DNA of 64,000 nucleotides, taken from contig NZ_JASJNC010000009.1 in the NCBI RefSeq assembly GCF_030065545.1, positions 50,799 through 114,798 of the forward strand, given 5' to 3'. A program made the translations under genes and the position numbers. The notes beneath the pieces were generated by a model. The model had not been told where the DNA came from. It did not search any database and worked only from the letters and a program-made list of their open reading frames with translations. Origin of the DNA: Marinicella marina. GTDB taxonomy: Bacteria; Pseudomonadota; Gammaproteobacteria; Xanthomonadales; Marinicellaceae. The first letter of the stretch is position 1. Every line of letters begins with the position of its first letter. Of the stretch, positions 1-8,358 are shown in pieces.

Positions 1-356
1 TCTTGATGGATTACTGTAATCGACTGCGTGACCAAGGTATGGCTGCCAAGGAAGCCATTGTGGAGGCCGGCGTGGCCAGGTTCAGACCGATTCTGTTGAC
101 CTCAGTGACCACCATTGTTGGCTTGATTCCGATGATGATGGAGCGTTCAATTCAGGCGGCATTCTTACAGCCTATCGTGGTGTCGTTGGCCTTCGGTGTA
201 TTCATGGCCTTCTTTGTGACTTTGCTGATGGTGCCATCGTTGTATGGTATTGGCATAGACATCAAGTCAGGCGCCAAGCGTCTGTTCAGAAGAAAAGCAA
301 AAAAGGTAAGCTCAGAAGAGCCGTATGATGACCCAAGCGTAACCACAGTTAACTGA
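1..356 (+). CDS. RND efflux transporter inner-membrane permease, C-terminal end (partial)
   Basis: The gene enters from the left edge, so only about the last 118 residues are visible and the true start is outside the window. The visible part has the last transmembrane helices of an AcrB/MexB-type (HAE1) resistance-nodulation-division permease: a cytoplasmic stretch ending ARFRPILLTSVTTIVGLIPM, then hydrophobic helices and a basic, hydrophilic tail (SGAKRLFRRKAKK). In this family the trimer couples proton influx to export of hydrophobic compounds through a periplasmic adaptor and an outer-membrane channel. Substrate cannot be told from this fragment. An intrinsic terminator follows about 25 nt downstream, so this is the last gene of its transcript. 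Confidence 0.88.
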   Translation, partial: LMDYCNRLRDQGMAAKEAIVEAGVARFRPILLTSVTTIVGLIPMMMERSIQAAFLQPIVVSLAFGVFMAFFVTLLMVPSLYGIGIDIKSGAKRLFRRKAKKVSSEEPYDDPSVTTVN

Positions 357-375
357 GTCCAGTAAATTACAACAA

Positions 376-410
376 ATTAAAAAGCCGCACATTCAAGCGG
401 CTTTTTTATC
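376..410 (+). terminator. Rho-independent terminator after the RND gene
   Basis: AAAGCCGC and GCGGCTTT flank an 8-nt loop (381-388 with 397-404), followed by a run of T. It lies between the plus-strand RND gene and the tail of the minus-strand permease. The A-rich left flank would give a U-run on the other strand, so it may serve both. Confidence 0.85.
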
Positions 411-431
411 TTTAGGACTCATGTAGGTAAT

Positions 432-1709
432 TTATTTTAGATTGCTGTTTGAATGACTTCTTACCGCCATAAAATAGAGCGCTGTTCCAACAACGAAAAT
501 TATTCCGAGCATTTTAAAGGCTTCTGCACTGGCTTGACTGGCCACCCATATGGTTGATAGTGCTGCGATGGCAGCAACTGGCAGGTGCCATGTGCTGGCG
601 GTTGCATTATTTTTGTGGTTCAGAACCGGCAATGCCAAAGCCGAAAGTAGATACATCACCAAACGGGACAGGGTGCTGGCAACAGCCAACGTGGCAAAAC
701 CAGCCCATAAACTAAAAATAACTGCAAAGCCACCATAAAAAAGAATGGAGGCATCGGGAGTTTTGAATTTTTTAGAAACATGAGCAAATATTTTGGGTAA
801 ATCACCCCGTTCAGCCATGCCAAAAGTCATTCTGGGGATAACAATACCACCGGATAATGTGTTGGCACCAATCGAAAAAGCCGCAGCCAGTGAAATGATG
901 ATGACGCCAGCTTGGCCAGCCAGTTCATTGGCTGCTGCTGCCAATGCACTGGTGTCACCTGTCACTGTTGGATTGATGGCCAAATAAGTCCATATGACCA
1001 ACATGTAGAACAAAGCAACCGCAGCCAAGGTGGTGATCAAAGCAAGTGGGATGTTCCTTTGGGGGTTGCGCAATTCACCCGCTGCAAAAGTACCGTTTTC
1101 AAAGGCCATGAAGGCGTAAAAAGTCAATAAAACCACACTTTCAAATTGGCTGAATTGAGGCAGGCTGAAGCCAACCATTGGATCATAAGTAAAAAGCCCC
1201 AACACAATAAAAAACAGCAGTGGAGTGAGTTTAATCACAGTCATGACACCTAACGTGCGAACTGAACCGCGCATACCAATTAAGTTGATACCTGTGGTGA
1301 AAATAATGAAACCAACCACAGTCAGCGAGCGCAGTGTGGGGTTTTCTAAAACGGGGAACAAGGCCGCTAAATAAGCCACGGCAACATGGGTGTTGGCGGC
1401 AATCGCCACCACGCCAGAGGCATAGCGCATCCAACCGGATTGGAAACCAGCGAATGAACCAAAGGCTTCATGGGCATAGAGTACGGGACCACCATGACTG
1501 TCATACCGTGTTGATAAAGCAGCAAAAACCAAAACCAGCGGCAGCATGATTAATGCGCCAACCAGCATCATCCATGGTGCAAAATTACCCACAGCTGCTA
1601 CCATGATGGCTGGTAAAGCGAAAATGCCAGAGCCAATCATGCCATTAACAGGTAATAATGCGGCGCCCCAAAATCCAACGGTTCGTGGTAGCTTTTCTGA
1701 TTCGCTCAT
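432..1709 (-). CDS. APC-family amino acid permease
   Basis: Predicted 425-residue polytopic membrane protein of the amino acid-polyamine-organocation superfamily. The N-terminus has the family's first-helix signature (NGMIGSGIFALP, near residue 25), followed by about 12 hydrophobic segments and a short charged tail. Such proteins import amino acids or related amines by proton symport or exchange; the substrate is not deducible here. A longer reading frame begins 13 codons upstream, but the ATG at 1709 has AGAGGTG at good spacing in front and begins MSESEKLPRT, so I use it. It lies downstream of sodB on the same strand but beyond sodB's terminator, so it is probably transcribed alone. Confidence 0.8.
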   Translation of the reverse strand: MSESEKLPRTVGFWGAALLPVNGMIGSGIFALPAIMVAAVGNFAPWMMLVGALIMLPLVLVFAALSTRYDSHGGPVLYAHEAFGSFAGFQSGWMRYASGVVAIAANTHVAVAYLAALFPVLENPTLRSLTVVGFIIFTTGINLIGMRGSVRTLGVMTVIKLTPLLFFIVLGLFTYDPMVGFSLPQFSQFESVVLLTFYAFMAFENGTFAAGELRNPQRNIPLALITTLAAVALFYMLVIWTYLAINPTVTGDTSALAAAANELAGQAGVIIISLAAAFSIGANTLSGGIVIPRMTFGMAERGDLPKIFAHVSKKFKTPDASILFYGGFAVIFSLWAGFATLAVASTLSRLVMYLLSALALPVLNHKNNATASTWHLPVAAIAALSTIWVASQASAEAFKMLGIIFVVGTALYFMAVRSHSNSNLK

Positions 1710-1852
1710 GTTTTCACCTCTGTTTTTTTTCTCGAATAATCGCAACAACCTATGATGTACTATTTACTGACTCAGTGCAAACGCGATTGTTATTCAAAAT
1801 TTGTTTAAACCTTAACTTCAGAAGGAAATTAATCTGTGTCCAACAAATTTCA

Positions 1853-1884
1853 CACAAAAAAAAGCCGCTCAGAAGCGGCTTTTC
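1853..1884 (-). terminator. Rho-independent terminator after sodB
   Basis: A 10-bp perfect stem (1860-1869 with 1874-1883, AAAAGCCGCT/AGCGGCTTTT) with a 4-nt loop. Read on the minus strand it is followed by a U-run and lies about 20 nt past the sodB stop. Confidence 0.88.
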
Positions 1885-1904
1885 AATAAACGCTTGTGGA
1901 TGGG

Positions 1905-2483
1905 TTATTTCAAATTACCAGCCACATAGTCCCAATTAACTATGTTCCAGAAATTTTTCAGGTAGCCGCCCCGGTCATTGCGGGTGTCGACGTAATAGGC
2001 GTGTTCCCATACATCACAAGTCAACAAAGGATGTTTGCCGTCGGTGATTGGGTTGCCAGCGTTTGAGGTGCTGACCACTTCTAAGTCACCAGCTTCATTT
2101 TGTACCAACCAAGCCCAGCCAGATCCAAATGTTGTCATGGCTGTTTGGTTGAATTTCTCAACAAATGCATCAAAGCTGCCAAAGGTTGCATTGATTTTTT
2201 CAGCTAAATCACCACTTGGTTGACCCCCGCCGTCAGGTGAAAAGCCATTAAAGTAAAAAGTGTGATTCCAGATTTGTGCTGCGTTGTTGAACACACCACC
2301 ATCTGATTTCTTGATGATGTCTTCCAACGAAAGACCTTCAAACTCAGTATCTTTGATCATGCCATTGAGGTTATTGACATAAGCATTGTGGTGCTTGCCA
2401 TGATGGTATTCCAGCGTTTCAGCAGAGATATGTGGTTCTAAAGCATTTTTTTCGTAAGGTAATTCTGGTAGTTCAAATGACAT
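1905..2483 (-). CDS. sodB: Superoxide dismutase, iron type
   Basis: Cytoplasmic Fe-superoxide dismutase, 192 residues, the usual SodB length. Metal ligands are at the expected places: His27 (in EYHHGKHH), His74 (WNHTFYF), Asp157 and His161 (DVWEHAYY). Gln70 in AAQIWNHTF, on the N-terminal side of His74, is the iron-type arrangement; manganese enzymes usually take this glutamine from the C-terminal domain. It converts superoxide to oxygen and hydrogen peroxide. The start has an AGAGG ribosome site about 8 nt upstream. It is a single-gene unit bounded by its own terminator; the gene for a DUF924 protein diverges from it. Confidence 0.97.
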   Translation of the reverse strand: MSFELPELPYEKNALEPHISAETLEYHHGKHHNAYVNNLNGMIKDTEFEGLSLEDIIKKSDGGVFNNAAQIWNHTFYFNGFSPDGGGQPSGDLAEKINATFGSFDAFVEKFNQTAMTTFGSGWAWLVQNEAGDLEVVSTSNAGNPITDGKHPLLTCDVWEHAYYVDTRNDRGGYLKNFWNIVNWDYVAGNLK

Positions 2484-2625
2484 ATAATAGCCTCTTTATA
2501 ATATTAATTATTGATGTTCGAGTCCGATATGAGGATGTTGGGAGATAAATAAAGTCCCAATTTCAAGATTACACGTAACCTCCTAGATCGCGCTCATTTA
2601 TATAATGCATCTTAGGGGAATTGGT

Positions 2626-3174
2626 GTGAAGAAAGTGTCTGATATACTGGGTTTTTGGTTTAACGAAATTGAGCCCAAACAATGGTGGGTGAAAGATCCT
2701 GAGTTTGATGCAGTGATCCAACAACGATTCCTTGAAACATACCATGCCGCTACCAAAGGAGAACTCTACCAATGGCGCACAACTGCCACAGGCAGGTTGG
2801 CAGAAATCATTGTTTTGGACCAGTTTTCCCGCAATATGTTCAGGGACCAAGCAGCAGCATTTGCGCATGACTATGTGGCAGTGGCTTTGACCCAAGCTGC
2901 GATAGACGTTGGGGCTGATAAAGAATTACTGCACAAGCCGCAGCAATTGGCTTTTATGTACATGCCATTGATGCACAGTGAATCACCTGTCATTCACCAA
3001 CAAGCGGTTCATTGCTTTTCCCAGCCTGGCTTGGAAAATAACCTTGAATTTGAATTCAAGCATAAGGCAATCATTGACAAATTTGGTCGCTATCCACACC
3101 GCAATGAGATTTTGGGTCGGCAGTCGAGTGAAGCAGAAATTGAGTTTTTACAACAACCAGGCTCCAGTTTCTGA
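2626..3174 (+). CDS. DUF924 family protein
   Basis: Soluble all-helical protein of about 182 residues with the DUF924 signatures: ILGFWFNE near the N-terminus, LDQFSRNMFR in the middle, and FMYMPLMHSE, then PHRNEILGR near the C-terminus. The family is widespread in proteobacteria and related to tetratricopeptide-like folds; its biochemical role is not established. An ATG at 2605 is in frame but sits inside a TATAAT box (2601-2606), whereas GTG at 2626 has AGGGGA (2614-2619) six nt upstream, so I prefer the GTG start. No operon partner: sodB diverges upstream and a 200-bp gap containing the fumC promoter follows. Confidence 0.85.
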   Translation: MKKVSDILGFWFNEIEPKQWWVKDPEFDAVIQQRFLETYHAATKGELYQWRTTATGRLAEIIVLDQFSRNMFRDQAAAFAHDYVAVALTQAAIDVGADKELLHKPQQLAFMYMPLMHSESPVIHQQAVHCFSQPGLENNLEFEFKHKAIIDKFGRYPHRNEILGRQSSEAEIEFLQQPGSSF

Positions 3175-3313
3175 TTGTTGGGCTTGGTTAATATTATAAA
3201 ATAACAATAAATATCAATTATTTGAACGTTTATTTTAAAAATTAATTCTAGTCTGCTCGCATCGTTTTTAGATGTGTCAAACAGTCGCTCTGAACAGAAC
3301 AAACCATCTACCT

Positions 3314-3342
3314 ATTCAATCTTCACTTATTTCCGCGTATAA
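3314..3342 (+). promoter_or_regulatory. Probable fumC promoter
   Basis: A perfect TATAAT at 3337-3342 lies 29 nt before the fumC ATG, with a weak TTCAAT 17 nt upstream as the -35 element. The AT-rich gap 3175-3371 holds no other gene I can recognise. Confidence 0.5.
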
Positions 3343-3371
3343 TCGCTGCTCATTTTTTACTCATCATCACT

Positions 3372-4754
3372 ATGACTGAATTTCGAATTGAAAAAGACAG
3401 CATGGGCGAACTGAAAGTGCCTGTGGATGCGTTGTATGGCGCACAAACGCAAAGAGCCATCAATAATTTCCCCATCAGCGGACTTACCATGCCGCGTGAA
3501 TTCATCAAAGCGCTGGGCTTGATAAAAGCGGCTGCAGCAGCGGCCAATCAAACATTGGGTCATATGGATGATGCCGTTTGTCAGGCTGTCACAGTCGCAG
3601 CCAAGCGGGTTCAATCAGGTGAGGTTGATAGCCACTTCCCCATTGATGTTTTTCAAACCGGTTCAGGTACCAGTTCAAACATGAATTGCAATGAAGTGAT
3701 TTCGCACCTGGCGAGCACTGAAGACTTATTCATTCACCCCAATGATCACGTTAATATGGGTCAAAGTTCTAACGATGTGATTCCAACAGCAATTGCGGTC
3801 AGTTGTGTTTTGAATGTCACCCATGCATTGATTCCTGCTTTGAGTGATTTTGTTTCGGTATGCAGAACCAAGGCTGATGAACTGGCCGGTGTGGTCAAAA
3901 CTGGCCGCACGCATTTGATGGATGCCATGCCGGTGACTTTTGGGCAAGAGCTCAACACCTGGGCCAGCATTGTCGAAACCAACACCGAAAGACTTCAAGA
4001 CACTTTAATTAGAGTGGCTCAATTGCCACAAGGCGGTACAGCAGTAGGTACAGGTATCAATGCCGATGCAAAATTTGGTCAACTTTTTGCTGAAAAATTA
4101 ACCGCTGCTACCGGTGTTGAATTCACTTCTATGGCAAATAAATTTGATGGCATCAGTGCTCAAGATAACATTGTAGAGTTATCTGGACAGCTTAAAGTCA
4201 TCGCATCGACCATGATGAAAGTCGCCAATGATTTGCGTTGGATGAATTCGGGTCCTTTGGCTGGTATCGGTGAGATTGAGCTACCATCGTTACAACCGGG
4301 CAGCAGTATCATGCCAGGCAAAGTCAATCCAGTTATTCCTGAGGCCATGGCCATGGTTTGTGCACAAGTTATTGGTAACGATACTACCGTTACAGTGGCA
4401 GGTCAGTCCGGTAATTTTCAGCTTAACGTTATGTTACCGGTTATTGCTTATAATGTATTGCAGAGCATACACATATTGAGTACTGCCAGCGAGCAATTGG
4501 CTCACCAAGCCATCAAAGAGTTCAAAGTCAATCATGAAGCAGTATCTGAAAATGTGGGTAAAAACCCCATATTAGTGACCGCTTTGAATGCGGTCATTGG
4601 TTATGATTTGGGTGCTAAGATTGCCAAACAAGCCTACAAGGAAAAGCGTTCGGTTTTGGACGTCACCTTGGAAAACACAGATTTAACAGAACAAGAGATC
4701 AAGGAAATCTTAGATCCAATTAAACTTACCACAGGGGGTATTGAGGAAAAATGA
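3372..4754 (+). CDS. fumC: Fumarate hydratase, class II
   Basis: Iron-independent homotetrameric fumarase of the aspartase/fumarase superfamily, 460 residues, catalysing fumarate + water to L-malate in the TCA cycle. Visible motifs: TGSGTSSNMN near residue 100, HPNDHVN near 120, TGRTHLMDAMP near 180 with the catalytic histidine, and the superfamily signature GSSIMPGKVNP at about 310-320, which holds the active-site serine loop. Length and motif order fit FumC rather than aspartase or argininosuccinate lyase. Its stop overlaps the start of a secreted protein gene (ATGA), an unusual partner for a TCA enzyme. Confidence 0.96.
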   Translation: MTEFRIEKDSMGELKVPVDALYGAQTQRAINNFPISGLTMPREFIKALGLIKAAAAAANQTLGHMDDAVCQAVTVAAKRVQSGEVDSHFPIDVFQTGSGTSSNMNCNEVISHLASTEDLFIHPNDHVNMGQSSNDVIPTAIAVSCVLNVTHALIPALSDFVSVCRTKADELAGVVKTGRTHLMDAMPVTFGQELNTWASIVETNTERLQDTLIRVAQLPQGGTAVGTGINADAKFGQLFAEKLTAATGVEFTSMANKFDGISAQDNIVELSGQLKVIASTMMKVANDLRWMNSGPLAGIGEIELPSLQPGSSIMPGKVNPVIPEAMAMVCAQVIGNDTTVTVAGQSGNFQLNVMLPVIAYNVLQSIHILSTASEQLAHQAIKEFKVNHEAVSENVGKNPILVTALNAVIGYDLGAKIAKQAYKEKRSVLDVTLENTDLTEQEIKEILDPIKLTTGGIEEK

Positions 4755-5965
4755 TGAATAAATTAATGACAGTGATAGCGACAAGCTTGATGATGATGAC
4801 ACAATTGTCTTTGGCGGCAGAATTACCCTCATGGGGGTTGACTGAAAGCCAATACAAACTGCCAAATTTCAATAAAAGAATGGGTGAAATAGGCAAGCAA
4901 GCCTATGATAATAATTGGCAATTAAGGGTGACTGCACCAGCTGATTGGCACGGGAGCATCAGAAATGCTTTGACCAATATTGGCGAAAGAGATGTGCAGA
5001 TGTCTTTTAAAGATTCTGTTTACCAAAGTATTTCAATCACCGCAGCGCCGGGCGCAAAGATCGCAAAAATCTCTCCATCATCTACCAGTAATACCACGGT
5101 GCAAAAACAAGTGGTGATAGACAAACCACAAATTGATACAGCTGTTGAAGCGCCTGATTTTGGCGAGACAGCCTTTGCAAGCAACACCGAAGACTTACTC
5201 GACAATCTGCCAGAGATTGATTTAGGTGTACCTACCAGCACGCCTGCAACACCTGCAGTACAAAAACCAGTTGCACAAAAACCAGTTGCACAAAAACCAA
5301 TTGCACAAAAACCAGTTGCACAAAAACCAGTTGCACAAAAACCAGTTGCACAAAAACCAACACCTGTTGCGGCTGTTCCAACATCAGCATCGGCTTTGTT
5401 GTCTGAAAATAGAGAATTTTTGCGAAAAAGACATGCCAGAGCTAAACGCGTTGAAAAAGAACTGAGTTATGCCAGTATCAACTCAAAAGATGAGTTGTTC
5501 ATTAGAGATTCAGTGGTATTGATTAAAAGGTTTGTTAATCAAGGTGTGGTGTTGTACTTTTGGATGAAAGAGTCTTATGATCCTGCGGTTCACAAATTGG
5601 TTGAAATGGGCAGTGGTAAATTTAAGAAAGACGCTGATGCAGTCTCTGGCGACCAACCTGAGAGCAAACCTGTAGTTGAAGTCAAGCAAGCTATTGACCC
5701 CACCAACTTGAATTTTGTTGCCGTGGATACCATGGTTGAGGATCAAGATGAATTGAGACGTGAATACATCAGAAACAAACGTGTTGATTACACCATCTCG
5801 GCCAATCAATTGAAAAAAGGGGATATGCTTTATATTCAAAATCAAACGGTTCTGGTCGAGCGGAAATTGTCTCAAGCACAAAGCGCTTATTATTGGTTGG
5901 TTGGTGATACCACCATCACTCAAGAGCTTGAAACCAAAGGCGACAACTCTTTTGAAATCAAGTGA
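4751..5965 (+). CDS. Secreted protein with pentapeptide repeat linker and two copies of a C-terminal domain; function unknown
   Basis: I do not recognise a named family. The protein has 404 residues and a signal peptide (hydrophobic stretch to about residue 22, LSLAA before ELPSW). Residues about 25-100 form an N-terminal region. A proline/lysine-rich linker of VAQKP repeats spans about 170-203. Then come two copies of a roughly 55-residue charged-to-beta domain: one at about 219-277 (ENREFLRKRHARAKRVEKE...VVLYFWM) and one at about 334-390 (DELRREYIRNKRVDYT...SAYYWLV). A periplasmic or cell-wall-spanning role is inferred from the linker, which resembles the Pro-Lys arms of TonB-like proteins. 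It overlaps fumC by 4 nt and is probably co-translated with it. Confidence 0.7.
   Translation: MMNKLMTVIATSLMMMTQLSLAAELPSWGLTESQYKLPNFNKRMGEIGKQAYDNNWQLRVTAPADWHGSIRNALTNIGERDVQMSFKDSVYQSISITAAPGAKIAKISPSSTSNTTVQKQVVIDKPQIDTAVEAPDFGETAFASNTEDLLDNLPEIDLGVPTSTPATPAVQKPVAQKPVAQKPIAQKPVAQKPVAQKPVAQKPTPVAAVPTSASALLSENREFLRKRHARAKRVEKELSYASINSKDELFIRDSVVLIKRFVNQGVVLYFWMKESYDPAVHKLVEMGSGKFKKDADAVSGDQPESKPVVEVKQAIDPTNLNFVAVDTMVEDQDELRREYIRNKRVDYTISANQLKKGDMLYIQNQTVLVERKLSQAQSAYYWLVGDTTITQELETKGDNSFEIK
5258..5359 (+). repeat. In-frame 15-bp tandem repeat coding for VAQKP
   Basis: Six full 15-bp units (gttgcacaaaaacca, one starting att instead of gtt) preceded by a partial unit, giving seven QKP motifs. 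Units are almost identical at the DNA level, which suggests recent expansion. Gain or loss of a unit keeps the frame and would only change linker length. Confidence 0.95.
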
Positions 5966-5991
5966 GTTGAACTAACTGACCAATCAATAAC

Positions 5992-7119
5992 ATGGTCTAT
6001 CGTTACTCACACATCAAGCTAATTAGACTGGCTGGGCTCATTATATGGCTCAGCCTTTCTATTTTATTGTTCATTGAATTCACTGATTTCACCCCAAATT
6101 TCAATGCCTACCTGATCTCTCACATTTTATTTGGTTTGGTGTTCTGGTTTGTTACCAATAACATTGGCCAAATGAGCTTCAAGCTCAAAGCGTGGCTGTC
6201 TGTGGTAATTTTAACCATGTTGGTTTTGGTGATTAACCACATCACGGACAGCGCGGCAGGGATATTCTATGCTTTGATTATTTCGGTTTTGCTGGCTTGG
6301 TTATTTCCTGTCAAACAGAGCCTTTTGCTGTTGTTTGTCTGTAATTTATTGATTGGGTTACAGTTCAGTTATATTGGCAGCGATTTGGATAACCGCGCAC
6401 AGTATTTTGTGTTGTTCTTCATTTATCTTGGGGTTTCGGTATTTTCTTACATCATTTCTCTGGTGGCATTCAAACAGCAAAATGCCAAGGAGGAGCTGCG
6501 TATGTTGAATACCGAATTAAAAGCGACACAAGTGCTGTTGGCTGACAGTTCAAGAATCAACGAGCGTTTGCGGATTTCACGTGAGCTGCATGATTTAATC
6601 GGACACCATTTAACCGCGCTGACTTTGAATCTAGAGGCGGCCACTCACATGACTGAGGGTAAACCACAGAGTTATGTGAAAAAGGCGCATTCAATAGCCA
6701 GGCTGCTGTTGTCTGATGTGCGAGAAGTAGTTGGTAGTTTCCGCCAATCAGGTACCTTGGATTTGGGTTTAGCCATCAGGGAATTGCTGTCTGGCTTACC
6801 CCGGTTGAAAGTGACTCAAGAAATACCTGATGAATTTTTGGTCGAAGATCCAAAACTAGCACAAACCATCCTGCGATGCGCACAAGAATTAATCACCAAT
6901 ACCATGAAACATGCCCAGGCCACACATTTATTGGTCAAATTGGAGCGCACCGACGAGTTTATGGTTTTAATGGTCCAAGATAACGGTGTGGGTCTGGGTA
7001 ATTCCAAAATGGGTAATGGCATGACAGGGATGGCTGAACGTGTTAAATTATTGAACGGTGAATGTGATTACGTTTCACAAAATGGCTTAAAATGCACCCT
7101 AACATTTCCAATTGGATAA
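5992..7119 (+). CDS. Sensor histidine kinase, NarL/DesK type (HisKA_3)
   Basis: 375-residue membrane sensor kinase. The first 160 residues contain about five or six hydrophobic helices with short loops and no large extracellular domain, the arrangement of DesK-like sensors that read the membrane itself. A short coiled linker follows, then the HisKA_3 dimerisation box RISRELHDLIGHHLTAL with the phosphorylated His200, and a HATPase_c domain with an N-box-like ELITNTMKHAQ and G-box DNGVGLG. The response regulator starts 12 nt downstream, so the two form a two-component system. The stimulus cannot be read from the sequence. Confidence 0.9.
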   Translation: MVYRYSHIKLIRLAGLIIWLSLSILLFIEFTDFTPNFNAYLISHILFGLVFWFVTNNIGQMSFKLKAWLSVVILTMLVLVINHITDSAAGIFYALIISVLLAWLFPVKQSLLLLFVCNLLIGLQFSYIGSDLDNRAQYFVLFFIYLGVSVFSYIISLVAFKQQNAKEELRMLNTELKATQVLLADSSRINERLRISRELHDLIGHHLTALTLNLEAATHMTEGKPQSYVKKAHSIARLLLSDVREVVGSFRQSGTLDLGLAIRELLSGLPRLKVTQEIPDEFLVEDPKLAQTILRCAQELITNTMKHAQATHLLVKLERTDEFMVLMVQDNGVGLGNSKMGNGMTGMAERVKLLNGECDYVSQNGLKCTLTFPIG

Positions 7120-7131
7120 ACTGAGACACAG

Positions 7132-7773
7132 ATGATAAAAGTTTTATTGGTTGATGACCAAAATTTAGTGAGACAAGGTGTACAAGCTTTGTTGGATATA
7201 GCTGATGACATTGAAGTTATTGGTGAAGCAAAATCCGGGCAAGAAGCTTTGGTTATGGTGCCAGAATTGAATCCGGATGTGGTGCTGTTGGATATGCGCA
7301 TGCCAGGCATGTCTGGCTTAGATGTTTTGCATGAGTTATCACAAGCTGATCAATTGCCTCCGACCATCATCTTAACTACATTTGATGATGAAGAACTTAT
7401 CTTGGCCGGGGTCAAGGCTGGAGCCAAAGGTTATTTACTCAAAGATGTGCCTTTAGAGGAGTTGGTTGAGGGCATCAAACAGGTGGCTGAGGGTAAAACC
7501 ATAGTCAGGCCACAGATTACCAAGCGCATACTGGAAAGCGTAGAAGGTCTGAAGAATGACTTCATCAGTTTTGAAAGACCAGATCCATTGACTAACCGAG
7601 AAACTGAAATTTTACGCTTGATGGCTGGTGGTTACAGTAACAAAGAAATCGCTAACTCAATTTTTGTAGCCGAAGGAACGGTTAAGAATCATGTTTCGAA
7701 TATATTATCAAAGCTGGGTGTTCGTGATCGGACACGGGCTGTGTTGAAAGCATTGGAATTAGGGCTGATTTAA
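7132..7773 (+). CDS. Response regulator, NarL/FixJ family
   Basis: 213-residue DNA-binding response regulator. The receiver domain (1-120) has the acidic pair Asp8-Asp9, phosphoacceptor Asp54 (LLDMRMPG), the switch threonine in ILTT and the conserved lysine in GYLLKD. The C-terminal LuxR/GerE helix-turn-helix (about 150-210) has LTNRETEILRLMAGGYSNKEIA followed by GTVKNHVSNIL. It is the cognate partner of the upstream kinase. Targets are unknown; its stop directly abuts the ATG of miaE, so the regulator and the tRNA hydroxylase are likely co-transcribed. Confidence 0.94.
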   Translation: MIKVLLVDDQNLVRQGVQALLDIADDIEVIGEAKSGQEALVMVPELNPDVVLLDMRMPGMSGLDVLHELSQADQLPPTIILTTFDDEELILAGVKAGAKGYLLKDVPLEELVEGIKQVAEGKTIVRPQITKRILESVEGLKNDFISFERPDPLTNRETEILRLMAGGYSNKEIANSIFVAEGTVKNHVSNILSKLGVRDRTRAVLKALELGLI

Positions 7774-8358
7774 ATGAGCAACATGGAATATGAACTTCGG
7801 GTGGCAACATCACCCGAATGGGTTAAAGTGGCCAAAGCCAATTTTGATACTTTTTTAAAAGACCACGCTGCCTGTGAGCGTAAAGCGGCGGCACTGGCCA
7901 TGTCTATGGTGCAGCATTATCCTGATAAGCCTGATTTGATCCGCGGTATGATTGATTTGGCCATGGAGGAAATGGCGCACTTTCGTGAAGTGATGAAAAT
8001 CATGCTTGATCGGGGCTTACAACAAGACAATGATGAGAAAGATCCTTATATCAAAGCGCTATTGGGCATGATAAGAAAAGATGGTCGCGTGTACTTACTG
8101 GATCGTTTACTGATTTTTAGCATCGTGGAAAAACGCGGTCATGAGCGTTTCATGATGATGGGTGAGTCGTTAGAAGAGCCTAAAATGAAAGACTTTTATG
8201 TGCGATTGGCCAAAGCTGAATACCGTCATTACACCTTGTTTGTTAAATTGGCGCACCAATACTATGATTCAAGTGAAGTCCTTGAAAGGTTGGATGAATT
8301 ACTGGATGCAGAAGCAAAAATAGTTAAAAACTTGCCTTTTCGTGCTGCGGTGCATTGA
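7774..8358 (+). CDS. miaE: tRNA-(ms2io6A)-hydroxylase
   Basis: Non-haem diiron monooxygenase of the ferritin-like superfamily that hydroxylates the isopentenyl side chain of ms2i6A37 in tRNAs reading UNN codons. At 194 residues it has typical length. Iron ligands are visible in the expected order: Glu in HAACERKAA, the pair EEMAHF, Glu/His in VEKRGHERF and AEYRHY. It sits between a response regulator (no gap) and a glycosyltransferase gene that overlaps its stop by TTGA. The genes miaA/miaB that make its substrate are not in this window. Confidence 0.93.
   Translation: MSNMEYELRVATSPEWVKVAKANFDTFLKDHAACERKAAALAMSMVQHYPDKPDLIRGMIDLAMEEMAHFREVMKIMLDRGLQQDNDEKDPYIKALLGMIRKDGRVYLLDRLLIFSIVEKRGHERFMMMGESLEEPKMKDFYVRLAKAEYRHYTLFVKLAHQYYDSSEVLERLDELLDAEAKIVKNLPFRAAVH

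Noticed and set aside
5258..5359. CRISPR-like array
   Set aside because: The repeats are contiguous 15-bp coding units with no spacers.
5226..5465. Open frame with QLHKN pentapeptide repeats
   Set aside because: It is the VAQKP repeat of the secreted protein gene read in another frame; no ribosome site and no independent support.
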